From: Erodium maritimum
Taxonomy: Eukaryota; Streptophyta; Magnoliopsida; Geraniales; Geraniaceae
Direction: 5' to 3'
DNA length: 64,000 nucleotides
Assembly (NCBI GenBank): GCA_963921825.1
Contig: OY997588.1
Span: forward strand, 55,746,803-55,810,802
Shown here piece after piece: positions 11,023-21,818 of this stretch. Both the position numbers and the translations under genes were made by a program. A model generated the notes under the pieces. It had not been told where the DNA came from and did not search any database. It saw only the letters and a list, made by a program, of their open reading frames with translations. Within the stretch, counting starts at the first letter, position 1, and the number at the start of each line of letters is the position of its first letter.

Positions 11023-12540
11023 ATAACACTTTGTTTATTGTACAAGATTGTATTGGCATAATCAACCAAGATAAGCCTACATACGCACCGTTGTTTGTCA
11101 GGCCTGCTGATCTTGGCGGGTAAAGTCCAACCTTTTTCATAAAATATGATTTGATTACGTATCAATTATGACAACCAAAACAATTTTTTTATATGTGACA
11201 TTTTATCAATCAATCGATCTTTGAGACAAGAAATCAAAAGAGCGAAGAAATGCACTTCATCATGGCTTGATCTCCAAAGAGTAAAAATAAGTAAACAGAC
11301 ATCAATCAACACAAAAACATGAGAAAAGACTCCAAACACAACAAAAAATAAACGAGCTTCCGGAAACAAGCCCATCAAGAAGAGCCCTAGCCTCCACTAC
11401 CTTCCTCTCCAAACAAGAACACCTCTCATCCTAAGAATGAATACGAGACCACACCGTCCAAAAGAAAGAACAAATGCCTATGGTTACCAATAGACCCTCT
11501 CAATATACACGACAAGCACACATATGCTTGAAAGAATTTGGATTTCCAAAACAACACCTCTTAATTACAAAGCTCCTATCAGTCCCAAAACCATATCTCC
11601 TCAAGAAACATGGAGGTATACACATAAGCTTAAACTACTGCAAAAACAATATTGTCGGCTTCAATTTCACAATCAACACACTTAATCACCTCTACTTAAG
11701 GGCATAGTGTCACTCCCTCATGTCAATGTGAGGAAATTCATAAACAAGAATGGGTCGAGAGATTTCTCTAGAGTCCTTGGCCTAATCGTTTGCCTCCTCA
11801 AAATCCCCAACAACCTCAACTTCAAAACACAGCTTATCTCTTAAAATTAGTGTAGGAGAGCAGTTGCCAACCAGCGGATCGATAGTGCCCTCCTGGTTTA
11901 GGACGTTTATCTCAGTTCCCAGCTTTTCAGAAATGTCTTTAACAACACTTTTCTTAATGATTTGTATTGGTGGCTCTATGTGTGTGCCGTCCCTTCTTCT
12001 TTAACATGGGCCGACTGCTTCTTTGTGCGACCTCCTATTTCTTTTGGGTTATCAGAGTGAATTGCACCTCATTGTCAACGGAATCACGAGTCTCTTTAAA
12101 CTCCTCAACAGTACATACTCCTAACTCAGAATTGTTTATAATTCTCATTATCTTTTTTATTCTCTTTAGACTCTTCAACAGGACATACTCCTAACTCAGA
12201 ATTGTTCATAATTCTAATCATCTTTTTATTTATTTTACTCTTACTTTCTGGGAACTTCCTTGAAGCGATTCGGAGTTCGTTTACGTAGTCGTTCTGTCCT
12301 GGGAGACCACTGCTCCTACAAGGCAGTAAGAGTCCTAAGGAAACTGATTTGGGCCTCAACTAATCTTTCTTTTTCTCGATTTCCTGAGCACTGCTAAGGT
12401 TATCCTTATTTCGAAATTTTCAATTTCGTTTATTTTTATTATTCCAACCTGTTTCGCTTATGAAATAACAATTGCTAATAACTTTAAGACTTTTACTGAT
12501 ACCTATAGACAATTTTTTTTTTTAAATTACATGTGATTTC
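11023..12540 (-). mobile_element. LINE 3'-end remnant (minus)
   Basis: On the minus strand the sequence has the T/G-rich character of a plant LINE 3' region and ends in ATAAAATGTCACATATAAAAAAA at about 11,187, which looks like a LINE tail. No RT, endonuclease or ORF1 domain is readable. A direct duplication of about 60 bp lies at 12,091-12,155 and 12,169-12,228 (core CAACAG-ACATACTCCTAACTC). The assignment rests only on texture and the tail, and the limits are uncertain. Confidence 0.3.
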
Positions 12541-12542
12541 GG

Positions 12543-14857
12543 TTGGAGTATAGGATGTGTTATGTTAACATTGCGAAAATATAATTTTTTTAGCAAACTT
12601 TTGTCGGTAATCTATACGAATAGCCTAGATCACATAATCATACAATTTCTAATCTATGAATTATTTAATAAAGATTACCTAGGATTTGGCTAAATTGGAG
12701 TTAATTGGCTCGAGACAGGGAAATTTGGTATTGCTGGTATATGCGCCCAAGCGTTCGCCCTCTAATTGTATCTACACGAGAAAGGTTGATCCACAACTAT
12801 ACTTGCTACTAGCCCTTGAATGAGACCTCACAATCTCACTATGATTGGCCGTAAATCACAAAGGAATAATTCTCTTGTTGTCTTGTATCTTGGCTAACTC
12901 TCTACCATGTATTTATAGGTGTAGGTATTAATTAAATTCCAAGTCAAGTAGCAATAGGAAACCTTAAACCAGTCCAACTAGTTCTCCTTGTTTTCTAGAC
13001 TTTCTAGAAAAATGAATTTTGGCCTAGCCCATTTATCTTGCATATTTTAGTGCTTTATTTTATTTATATAAGTATCATACAAAACATTCAAATAAATATA
13101 AATTATGACATCATCTGATGAATAATTAATTACATAAATAGGTTTATTATAACAAATATAAATTCTTATATAAGTCATACCTCTGAGGTCCAATTCATGG
13201 TGGGCTATACTCTTTTGTGTGTGACCCTTTAGGTTTCACATGAAGTTGGTAGTGAGACCGAAATTCTCATTTCGTCCATAATTTATGAGTTAACTCATAG
13301 CAAAGATCATTACCATCCAAGTCATATGAATTTGACTTTTATCTTTGTCATAACATGTTACCACAAGTATCCTTATCCTTCATCGTTTTGGAATGTCATG
13401 ACTAAACAAAAGGTATAGAAGCATCATCCTTGTTGTTTTGTTCACTTGTATGACCATGCATTTTGTCTCACAATCCTTACCCATCAAGGTGGGCCTCATG
13501 ACATCTTACTTGTATTGAAAACGCAAGTGAATTTTTTTAAGCCAATCACCATACATCTTATCTGTATGTATTCATATATGAGCACAACCGTTATTACCAT
13601 ATTGTCAAGAATAGTGTTTGATTGCATCAAGGATACAAATCAGCACATATAGATAATATGGCGATTTCGTAGTTTTAGGACTAAGGTTTACTTTTGCTAA
13701 TTTGAGATATACACATGTCTCATGTACAATGGACTATTCTCAAGGCGGGTCATCCAATGTCAAAAATCACTTTGACATTTGTGGCGTTGACTCATATCTT
13801 TATATGCATGATCAGTAAAACATGATCATTCATACTCCTTTATTTCTAAAAGTTCTACTATCGGGAAACAACGCCTCGATACCTTAAAAAGAATGGTATA
13901 TACATGTAGTTAACATTGCATCAAATAATAATGAAAAAGCTTGCCGACTTTTATTAACAATAAAGACGTTGTAATGTGCCAATGTGGATTGTCCTATGGC
14001 ACAAAATCCAATAGAATCCCACTAGAAATAGGATCAATTTACATTACGATTAATTCTCATTGACCTAACATGACCCTCGTTCTTAGGCTTCGGAACGTCT
14101 AAGTTCAAATTTAGTTATATTGTCTTTTGTGTTCACCCTATATATCTCTACGTATCCTTCCCAACAATTTCTCAAATGGGATGGAACATCTCAATATGTG
14201 ATTGGACCTCTTGTATATTTTATCAATGGTGTCTTTTTTGGCTCTCTAAGCCTATTGCACCATTTTAGTTAGACAAAGCACTCAATCATGCATTGATTCA
14301 ATAATCGCCTATTCGATTTAGAAGTGTGTAACTCTTTTACAACCATCTTATCTCCTCAATCTTCCTATGGAAAATTGAGGAGATAAGATGGTGACTTTTA
14401 CCATGCTCTCATTAGTACCTTATCCTAGCATTCTAGGCATACGATGTATCATGTTGAGTATATGACATCATATGTATGATTAAGACAATGACAAATGCAT
14501 ATTTCAATCATACTCATATGGTGTTACTAAGACAAATGTACAATTTATATTGTTGGCAACTCTACCTTAGAGTCTTACATACTTAACATGATCTACATCT
14601 TATCAATACAAGTTATGTCACTTGTGGCAACATCCCTTTTGGTCTGTCCATATAGATCTTAACACTTTATTCATAAGCGACGATTCCCAAGTCTCTATTG
14701 TGAAGTAATTTCTCACTAACCTCCTTGTCACTTACAAAGATTTATTATTCTTGATAAAATCAAACATTTTGACTTCTTTATCAGAACGAGAATTCCTAAA
14801 CTCCATAAAACACTTGATTGAATCCATGAATGGATCCTTCAAGTTTGCATATATATA
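12543..14857. mobile_element. Degenerate Ty1/copia LTR or 3'-region remnant
   Basis: The text from 12,543 (GTTGGAGTATAGGATGTGTTATG) is similar to that at 25,204 (TGTTGGATTATAGGGGG), and both continue with AGCCTAGATCACAT and a later AATAGGAAAC-type segment. These look like two copies of one copia LTR family. On the minus strand around 14,025 a TAGTGGGATTCTATTGG stretch resembles a polypurine tract next to an LTR start. No protein domain is readable. The piece ends where a TA microsatellite and MITEs begin. Orientation and clade are uncertain. Confidence 0.35.
14342..14392. repeat. Perfect 19-bp inverted repeat
   Basis: The arms ACCATCTTATCTCCTCAAT (14,342-14,360) and its exact reverse complement (14,374-14,392) flank a 13-base loop. 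It lies in decayed copia sequence and would form a stable hairpin. Confidence 0.9.
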
Positions 14858-15128
14858 GGGGAGCTTTCGGGTACAAACCTTATTTCGGGTCAAAACGTAG
14901 AACTAATCTGGGCCATTGATTACTCAGATCGGATGGCCACCGAAATTCAGGGGGTGGGGGGTGGGGGGTGGTGATTGATTACGAAATCAAGTACAAGATA
15001 TGCATTAATTAAAAAAGATATTAAAAGATATGCATTAAATTTGGGTCATTAATTCTACCATCCAAGGGCCCAGATTGATAGTTTTATATTCTGACGAAAC
15101 ATACAAGTTTGTACCTGATTGTTATCAT
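14858..15128 (-). mobile_element. MITE family A, copy 1
   Basis: A short element with imperfect terminal inverted repeats of about 44 bp: one end reads AATCAAGTACAAACCTTAT-type text, the other AATCAGGTACAAACTTGTA-type text, both leading into TCAGAACGTAGAACTA. It sits between TA dinucleotide repeats. This copy runs opposite to the other four in the window. Its outer left end is altered (GAGCTTTCGGGTACAAACC). It has a G-rich run at 14,950-14,972 where other copies have CACCCCCC. Non-coding. Confidence 0.8.
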
Positions 15129-15146
15129 ATATATATATATATATAT

Positions 15147-15515
15147 AGGGTTGGTATCAAATACAAACCACCCCTTATTGTGCAAACTACGAACTCACCA
15201 GGTGCTGACACGTGGGCGCGCGCGCTGCTGGTGCACGCGCAGAGTGCTGACACGTGGCGCGCATAGTGCTAATAGTTTGGGCGCACAGTGCTAATACTTT
15301 GGCACTGTGCTAAACTATTAGCATTGTGCGCGCTAAACTATTACCACCGTGCGCGCGCGTGGTCAACACGCTCACGCGCGCGGGCAGAGGCGCGCGCGAA
15401 TCGGCCACGTGTCAGCATCGCGCGCGCTCTGCTGACGTCACTTTGAACGCATCCTGTGGCTTAGATTGGTTCGTATTTTGCAAAATAAGGATGGTTTTTA
15501 CTGGATAGCTACCCT
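15147..15515. mobile_element. MITE family B, copy 1 (CG-rich core)
   Basis: The ends read AGGGTTGGTATCAAATACAAACC and, reversed, AGGGTAGCTATCCAGTAAAAACC, then a shared TTATT-TGCAAA-TACGAAC block; TA repeats flank both sides. The core is full of CGCG runs and holds ACGT motifs: GACACGTGG near 15,207 and 15,248, CCACGTGTC near 15,402, and GCTGACGTCAC near 15,431. It also has mirrored TAGTTT..AGTGCTAA and TTAGCA..AAACTA blocks, so the middle is itself a dyad. No coding. Confidence 0.8.
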
Positions 15516-15547
15516 ATATATATGTATATATATATATATATATATAT

Positions 15548-15764
15548 GTTTCGTCAGAATATAGAACTATCAATCTGGGCCCTTGGATCGTAGAATTAAT
15601 GGCCCAGATTTAATGCATATCTTTTTAATTAATGCATATCTTGTAATTGATTTCGTAATCAATCACCCCCCTGAATTTCGGTGGCCATTCGATCTGAGTA
15701 ATCAATGGCCCAGATTAGTTCTACGTTCTGACCCGAAATAAGGTTTGTACTTGATTCTTCCTCT
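15548..15764 (+). mobile_element. MITE family A, copy 2 (5'-truncated)
   Basis: It begins at GTTTCGTCAGAAT, lacking the first 25 or so bases (AACAATCAGGTACAAAC...) found in copies 3-5, and ends CTTGATTCTTCCTC before a TA repeat. Its right half and right flank match copy 5 at 47,581-47,824, including the unusual CTTCCTC end. It belongs to the block duplicated near 47 kb. Confidence 0.8.
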
Positions 15765-15780
15765 ATATATATATATATAT

Positions 15781-16085
15781 CGTTTCAACTCCGATTTAAT
15801 TTTTTCTTGCGCCAATTTGTACCTTGTAACTAGTTTACAAGACGAGGGAGCTAACTTTCGGTGTTATTTTACTCTGATTTTTTTTAATTTTTTCATAAAT
15901 ATTCTAAGATTAATAATTCAGATTACATAGTTTCATTGATCGCCACGAACATATTAATGAAATGCAATCACATACTTGATTGAATAGGACATACCAGTTT
16001 CATTGTATTTTCCATTTCAAAACCGCAAGAACTGCACATACATACATATATACAACAAACCATTATATATATATATATATATATA
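15781..16085. repeat. Duplicated block (parts C and D), copy 1
   Basis: Part C (15,781-15,832) and part D (15,841 to about 16,072) recur at 47,839-47,890 and from 47,070 to about 47,294. C is identical by eye and D differs at a single base apart from the length of its TA tail. Here C precedes D with only GTTTACAA between them; at the other site D comes first and C last, with two family A MITEs between. No coding potential is recognised. Confidence 0.9.
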
Positions 16086-16346
16086 ATAACAATCAGGTAC
16101 AAACTTGTATCTTTCGTCAGAACGTAGAACTATCAATCTAGGCCCTTGGATCGTAGAATTAATGGCCCAGATTTAATGCATATCTTTTAATATCTTTTTA
16201 ATTAATGCATATCTTATAATTGATTTCGTAATCAATCACCACCCCCCCGCCCCCTGAATTTCGGTGGTCATTCGATCTGAGTAATCAATGACCCAGATTA
16301 GTTCTACGTTCTGACCCGAAATACGGTTTGTACTTGATTGTTTCCC
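16086..16346 (+). mobile_element. MITE family A, copy 3
   Basis: A full-length copy from ATAACAATCAGGTACAAAC to CTTGATTGTTTCCC, with both imperfect inverted ends and a TA repeat on each side. It corresponds in position and sequence to copy 4 at 47,309-47,565. Non-coding. Confidence 0.85.
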
Positions 16347-16359
16347 TATATATATATAT

Positions 16360-16825
16360 AGGGTTGGTATCAGGTACAAACCCCCCTTATTATGCAAACT
16401 ACAAACCAATCTGAGCCATAGGATCCCCCCAAAGTGATGTCAGCAGAGCGCACCAGATGCTGACACGTGGAAAATAAATATATAAAACACCGCACATTAT
16501 TGTGCAAACTACGAACTCACCAGGTGCTGACACGTGGGCGCGCGCGCGAAGAGTACTGATAGTTTGTGTAGCACGGTGCTGATAGTTTGCACGCACAGTG
16601 CTGATAGTTTGCATTTGTACTAAACTATCAGCACCGTGCTTGTAAACTATCAGCACCCCCGCGCGTGCGTGGTCAACACGCGCACGAGCGTGGGCAGAGG
16701 CGCGCGCGAAGCGGCCACGTGTTAGCATCGCGCGCGCTCTGCTGACGTCACTTTGACTGCATCCTGTGGCTTAGATTGGTTTGTAGTTTGCACAATAAGG
16801 GTGGTTTTTACTGGAAAGCTACCCT
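16360..16825. mobile_element. MITE family B, copy 2 (long inverted ends)
   Basis: A longer version than copy 1. The left arm (16,361-16,450) is complementary to the right arm (about 16,733-16,825) over roughly 90 bases, including GATGTCAGCAGAGCGC against GCGCTCTGCTGACGTCAC. It also holds GACACGTGG near 16,461 and 16,529, CCACGTGTT near 16,714, and a CG-rich centre with mirrored CTGATAGTTT and AAACTATCAG blocks. The left flank is a TA repeat and the right flank ACAAATATATA. Confidence 0.82.
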
Positions 16826-17280
16826 ACAAATATATAGGGTTAAATATTGAAACTTACTCTTAAGTATTGGTCACGAACACTATACTACTCACGTTTTCAA
16901 AATGAACACTACACTACCCTTAAGTATTGGTCACGCGATTTTGTTAGTAAAAATGGACGGAATTTTCAATTTCGTTAGTCATATGACCTCAAGTGTCATA
17001 TAATGGATGGTAAAATGACGTTTTGCCCCTTAAGTATTTGACCTCAATACATTTTATAAGGAACAATAACGAGGGTACAATGATAATGTTCCTTATAAAA
17101 TGTGTAGAGGTCATTTAATTAAGGGGAAACGTCATTTTACCATCCATTATATGACACTTGAGGTCATATGACTAACGGAATGGAAAATTCCGTCCATTTT
17201 TACCAGCAAAATTGTGTGACCAATAGTTAAGGGTAGTGTAGTGTTCATTTTGAAAACGTGGGTAGTGTAGTGTTCGTGAC

Positions 17281-20200
17281 TGTCACGCCCCAATTTCAGT
17301 AAACCGAACTCGGGACGCGAACGTTTTAAAATAATAAACACTTTTGAAACCATTTTTATAGATCACTTTAAAAGTACCATTTGCTCAACAAAATAATAAT
17401 TACAGTTTAAAACACGTCACAACAAGTGGACAAAAGTACAAGGTATCCGTCACTAGACTCAAAAGACAAAACCCGGACTCCGCTCCTAGCTCCACAAGCT
17501 TCGAGAGCTCACCTAGTCCGTCCCACGTACAAGACCTATAGGAAAAGCAGCTAGGGGTGAGCGTTCGCTCACCACCACGGATAACAGACTGACTACGACA
17601 TAATTAGCAGACAAAGCAAGTAACACCAACAACAACTCAACACCAGGGAACACCATCCCCAACCCAAGTACTCTAACTGAACATACACTCACTGTTTCCT
17701 TCCCTGACCAACTCGACACCCTGACACGTAAAGTAGACCCGACACAACCAGTGACGACCTCTTCCAAGGACTCAAAAGAAAGTTACGCGACACCAAACAG
17801 CAACACAAGGGATCACACCCCAAACAAGATCACAAAGGATCGCACACCAAACAAGATCACAAAGGATCACAAACCAGCTGCCAAGAACGCCCTCCCGGGA
17901 CTCTAACCCGGTCAGGCCAACCCAAGAATGCTGCAACTTACCGGGACTCTAACCCGTAAGCCAGCCGGAAAATGCTTGCACTTATCGGGATCCTAACCCG
18001 TAAGCCAGCCAAAGAATGCGTGCAACTTACCGGGACTCTAACCCGTAAGCCAGCCAAAGTATGCTCACAAACCCAAACCACACACGCGCGGCCAGGACCC
18101 CTTTATTGGCGGGCGGGCCCCCTACCCCGTCTGAACATGCAGACGTGTGTGCTCGTGGACCCCCGTTTCAGGAAGCGGGCCCCCAACCTCCGGTAACCAC
18201 AATCACAATCACAATCACAAACACAATCACAAGCAAAATCAACAACCAATAACAACACAGGTTCAACACTCACAGGCACTCATGGCCACCAAGACACTAA
18301 CCGTAAAACTCGGACTCAACAGCCCCACAGGCACTCACGGCCTCCCAAGACACACCGACAGTAAGACACGGACTCAACAGCCCCACAGGCACTCACGGCC
18401 TCCCAAGACACCAACCATAAAACACGCTTGCAACTTACCGAGACTCTAACTCGTAAGCCAGCTAAAGAAAGCTTGCAACCCCCCCGAGACTCTAACTCGG
18501 TAGGCCAGCCAAAGACACCAACCTTAGTACACGGGCTCTCAAGGCCACCCAAAACACCAAAGGTAAAGACACGGGTTCAACAACCCCACGGGCACTCATG
18601 GCCACCCAAAACTCAACGATAAAACACGCTTGCAACTTACCGAGACTCTAACTCGTAAGCCAGCTAAAACTCCAACAGTAAAGTACGGGCTCTCATGGCC
18701 ACCCAAACACGAATAATAACACGGGCTCTCATGGCCACCCAAGACTCAACAATAATAATACACGGGCTCTCAAGGCCACCCAAGACGCCAAAATAAACAA
18801 TCAACCTCCGGCTTAACCCAAGCCTCCAACAATCCTAATATACACAGTTTCACAATCAACCTCCGGGCATGGTCATATGCCTCCAGTACTCATAATATCA
18901 ATAAGTTCACAAATAACCTCCGGGCATGGTCATATGCCTCCAGTAGTAAATCAATTAACGCTAAGTTCTCTGCTCCTACGACACTACTAAGTTTCACATG
19001 CTTTTCTCATAATCGCTACGATCCCGTATCATGCATTTCTAACAATTACTACGATCCCGTATCATGCCTTTCTAATATTTAAATAAACCTACTCAACCCA
19101 CGACACCCCGGTGTCACATGCAATTCTACTGTTAACTTTCCCCAGTCAGGGCCGAGATCCGGCTACTTTTCCCTACCTCGTGCGTGTTCTCGCAAAAGCC
19201 AACCACGAGCTCCGGTGATGATCTCAGTCACTCACCCAGCTTTCCCTTGCCTCGGTCCGTGGCACGATCTAAAGGAACACAATTTAAAGTCACTAAACAA
19301 CTCGCAGGAATAAGCCGAACACCATTAAACTTGATGCCCAAACTTAACCCCGACAATGTCGATCACTCCCAAACTTCCCAATTACTCGACATTGTCGAAA
19401 AAGGACCCGTAAAGACCCGATTCGCCCAACATGGCGAATCTGCCCGTGTTTTGTTAATTGCCTTCCGGGGCTCCGAAAGCCCGCGTTTTCGTTTCTACGG
19501 TCTTAGAATAATTCAAGGAACCCAACGCACTTGACGGAATCGAATTCCGACTTCTAAGTCAATTAATTAACGTTTAAAGTTTCTGAAACCCGTTAATTAC
19601 AACTTCTCCAATTTAATTCCAAGTTTCGATTCGATTAAGGATAAAAGGTCCGGGGAACGTTCTAAACCACCCGAACACAAAAACCCGATACCCAGGCATG
19701 TGGGCCCCACACGGCCATAATGGGAAAAATTCCCTTTTCGCCCCAAAACGTTCCTAACGAACTCCAAACCTCAACCATTCATCTTTAAACCAATCTTAAA
19801 CAAAACCCAACCTTAATCAACTCATTTAAACTCAAACCCTAAAATTCAAACGTTACAAAACGAAAATCGGTTAAGTGCTCACCGTAGAGAATGGCGGTGT
19901 GAACTCGATTCTTCTATCTTTGAGACAATCCAACGGTTTGATTGACGGGAAATCACTAAACTTCCAACACCTCCTTCTCTTTTCTCTCCTTCTTTTATCT
20001 CCCTTTCTCTCTCTAAAAACCAATGTTTCTCTTCTCCTTTTTGAAATGAACGTGTAAGTCAATATTTCCCTTTTGTTTTAATTTAAAAAAAAACAAACTA
20101 ACACCTAAAGTAGTCTTACTTGTCTTGTCCCACACCTAACACCACCACTTGCTTGACAAGTGGCAAGGTGGGTCCCACACCTTTTTGGGAAATATCTTCT

Positions 20201-20590
20201 AGATATTTTCCAATCAGATTCGCGAAATTCGGACGTTTCGGGCCCTGAATGGGCACTTTTTCCAAGAAATTACAAAACTTCACGGGCTACAAGGAAACGG
20301 CTCAACTAAGACCGCTACGACGACGGCTAATCTTTTTGGACCCAAAAAGGTCCTCGAATGGACCAAAACGTCGCTCGGTTGACTTTTCCAGCGAAAATTC
20401 AACATTTCCCAAATTGATCAGAAAGTTGCCCTGAGTCCCCCGGAAGTCACTTTGGTCGATAACGGGGTCAACTTAAGTCCGGTATGACCCTTGGGGTCCA
20501 ATTCCGGTTCAATTCGGTGTCTGCTCAAAATTTTTAAATTTTCCTGTTTTTCGCAGGTTTGACTGGCGTTGACCGGGAGTGGTTATTACA
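17281..20590 (-). mobile_element. Solo LTR C (type 1) in MITE F
   Basis: It starts TGTCACGCCCC at 17,281 and ends GGTTATTACA at 20,590, with a perfect 5-bp TSD GTGAC (17,276-17,280 and 20,591-20,595). Its 3,310 bases carry one LTR and no internal region. Minus orientation is inferred as for A. On the minus strand there are, in order, the AATAACCACTCCCGG start, a pyrimidine/purine-rich leader near 19,900-20,050, a CTACG|GTGAGC donor (plus 19,878-19,888), the dyad at 19,350-19,398, subrepeats, the conserved hairpin (about 17,557-17,572) and a CCTATAG acceptor near 17,531. A hexamer microsatellite (ACAATC type) lies at 18,197-18,240. Confidence 0.92.
18270..18790. repeat. Tandem subrepeats in LTR C
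   Basis: Mixed array of CACTCACGGCCTCCCA, CTCTCAAGGCCACCC and TTGCAACTTACCGAGACTCTAA units of 35-50 bp. The order of unit types mirrors LTR D (27,655-28,680) read in reverse. Confidence 0.8.
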
Positions 20591-20628
20591 GTGACTAATA
20601 CTTAAGAGTAAGTTTCGATATTTAACCC

Positions 20629-20831
20629 ATATATATATATATATATATATATCCACAATCTAATCAAGACATTCGCGCTGTATCGTATACACGTCCATTG
20701 AATGAATGTTTCGCGTTGACAAATGAACTGGTGTTGGTATCAGAGCTTCAATCCATGGTGTTCTGGCTCAAACGACCATTTGTACTCTTATGGTTTCTTA
20801 ACCACACATTTAGTCAATCTATGTCCTCACT
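20629..20831. other. TA microsatellite and orphan primer-binding-like site
   Basis: A TA repeat (about 20,629-20,652) is followed by unique sequence with TGGTATCAGAGC at 20,735-20,746. That 12-mer matches the initiator-tRNA-Met primer site used by most plant LTR elements, here on the plus strand, opposite to the copia element that follows. No LTR end can be recognised with certainty upstream. Confidence 0.4.
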
Positions 20832-21026
20832 TGATTGTTGTGTGGATTGAATCTCTTTTCATGGTTTCTATTGGGATTTCAACCTTGATCGTATATTCAT
20901 TCCTCTTTTGTATTTGTACATAATTACAGATGAGATAGCAACAATTCAAATACAAGAGATTATCTATCTAGGAAGTTTGAATGGATTCAAACTCTCGTAT
21001 AAGTTTATCTCTAACACGCCCCTGCA

Positions 21027-21782
21027 GTCGGAACGGGAGGTTCGCGGACGTTCAGGCTGGACCGAAAATCAAGAAACAGGACTCTCGGCAAGCCTTCAGT
21101 GAAAATGTCGGCAATTTGTGAACGTGAGGGGACGTGGAGTACTCGAACATGGCCCTTGGCAACCTTTTCCCTGAAAAAATGAATGTCAAGCTCGATATTC
21201 TTCGTGCGCTGATGCTGAACAGGATTGCCAAACAGATATATGGCACTAATGTTGTCGCAGTAGACCAATGTGGCTCGGGAGAGAGGACAATGAAGCTCGA
21301 GTAGGAGATTCCGAAGCCAACAAGTCTCAGACACAACATTAGCAACAGCTCGATATTCCGCCTCAGTGCTGGAACGAGAAAGGGTAGGCTGACGTTTGGA
21401 GGACCATGAGACAAGATTGTCCCCCCAAAACACACAATATCCAAAAGTGGAGCGGCGAGTCTGGACAACCAGCCCAATCAGCATCCGTGTAAGAAACTAG
21501 TCCGGAAATAGGCGAGGAGTACAAGTGAAGACTGAGGTGTGTCGTGCCCTGTAGATATCGGATAATACGCTTCAAAGCGCCCATGTGACTAATCCTCGGA
21601 TCATGCATATGTAGACACACCTGCTGAACTGCATAAGAAATATCAGGTCTTGTGAAAGTGAGGTATTGTAGCGCCCCCGCAAGACTGCGGTACAAAGTCG
21701 GATTCTCAAATGGAGATCTGTCTGATGCACTGAGTTTCCCCTGAGTATCAACTAGAGTTGCGGATGCAGAACACGAGGACAT
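21027..21782 (-). pseudogene. copia RNase H (frameshifted)
   Basis: This is the last enzyme of the copia polyprotein; it removes the RNA strand of the RNA/DNA hybrid. The upstream part (21,363-21,782) carries YRSLAGALQYLTFTRPDISYAV and DADWAGCPD. The downstream part (to 21,484 in another frame) carries RRSTFGYCVF, STEAEYRAVAN and VYCDNISAI, ending with the usual HVPSRSQIADIFTEGL. The join lies near 21,440-21,480, where the frame shifts, so the protein is broken. The end is followed by a short purine-rich tract and LTR-like sequence. Family assignment is secure; clade is not. Confidence 0.85.
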
Positions 21783-21818
21783 ACCAGCACGGTCGATGAT
21801 CTCGGTGGCGTATTTCTG

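Larger units (their letters stand above)
16837..20628. mobile_element. Foldback MITE F, split by solo LTR C
   Basis: The ends GGGTTAAATATTGAAACTTACTC (16,837) and its reverse complement (to 20,628) agree at 36 of 38 bases. The element is 16,837-17,280 plus 20,596-20,628, about 477 bp in all once LTR C is removed. Inside, arms 16,875-17,064 and 17,088-17,275 are complementary over about 190 bases with few mismatches, leaving a 23-base loop. TA repeats flank both sides, as for families A and B. No ORF of note; the only frame is a by-product of the arm. Confidence 0.9.

Noticed and set aside
14940-14975. G-rich run as a telomere-like repeat
   Set aside because: It is the complement of the CACCCCCC stretch present in the other family A MITEs, slightly expanded.
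15208-15440. CG-rich island as a gene promoter
   Set aside because: It is the core of a MITE with inverted ends, repeated at 16.4-16.8 kb, without a downstream gene.
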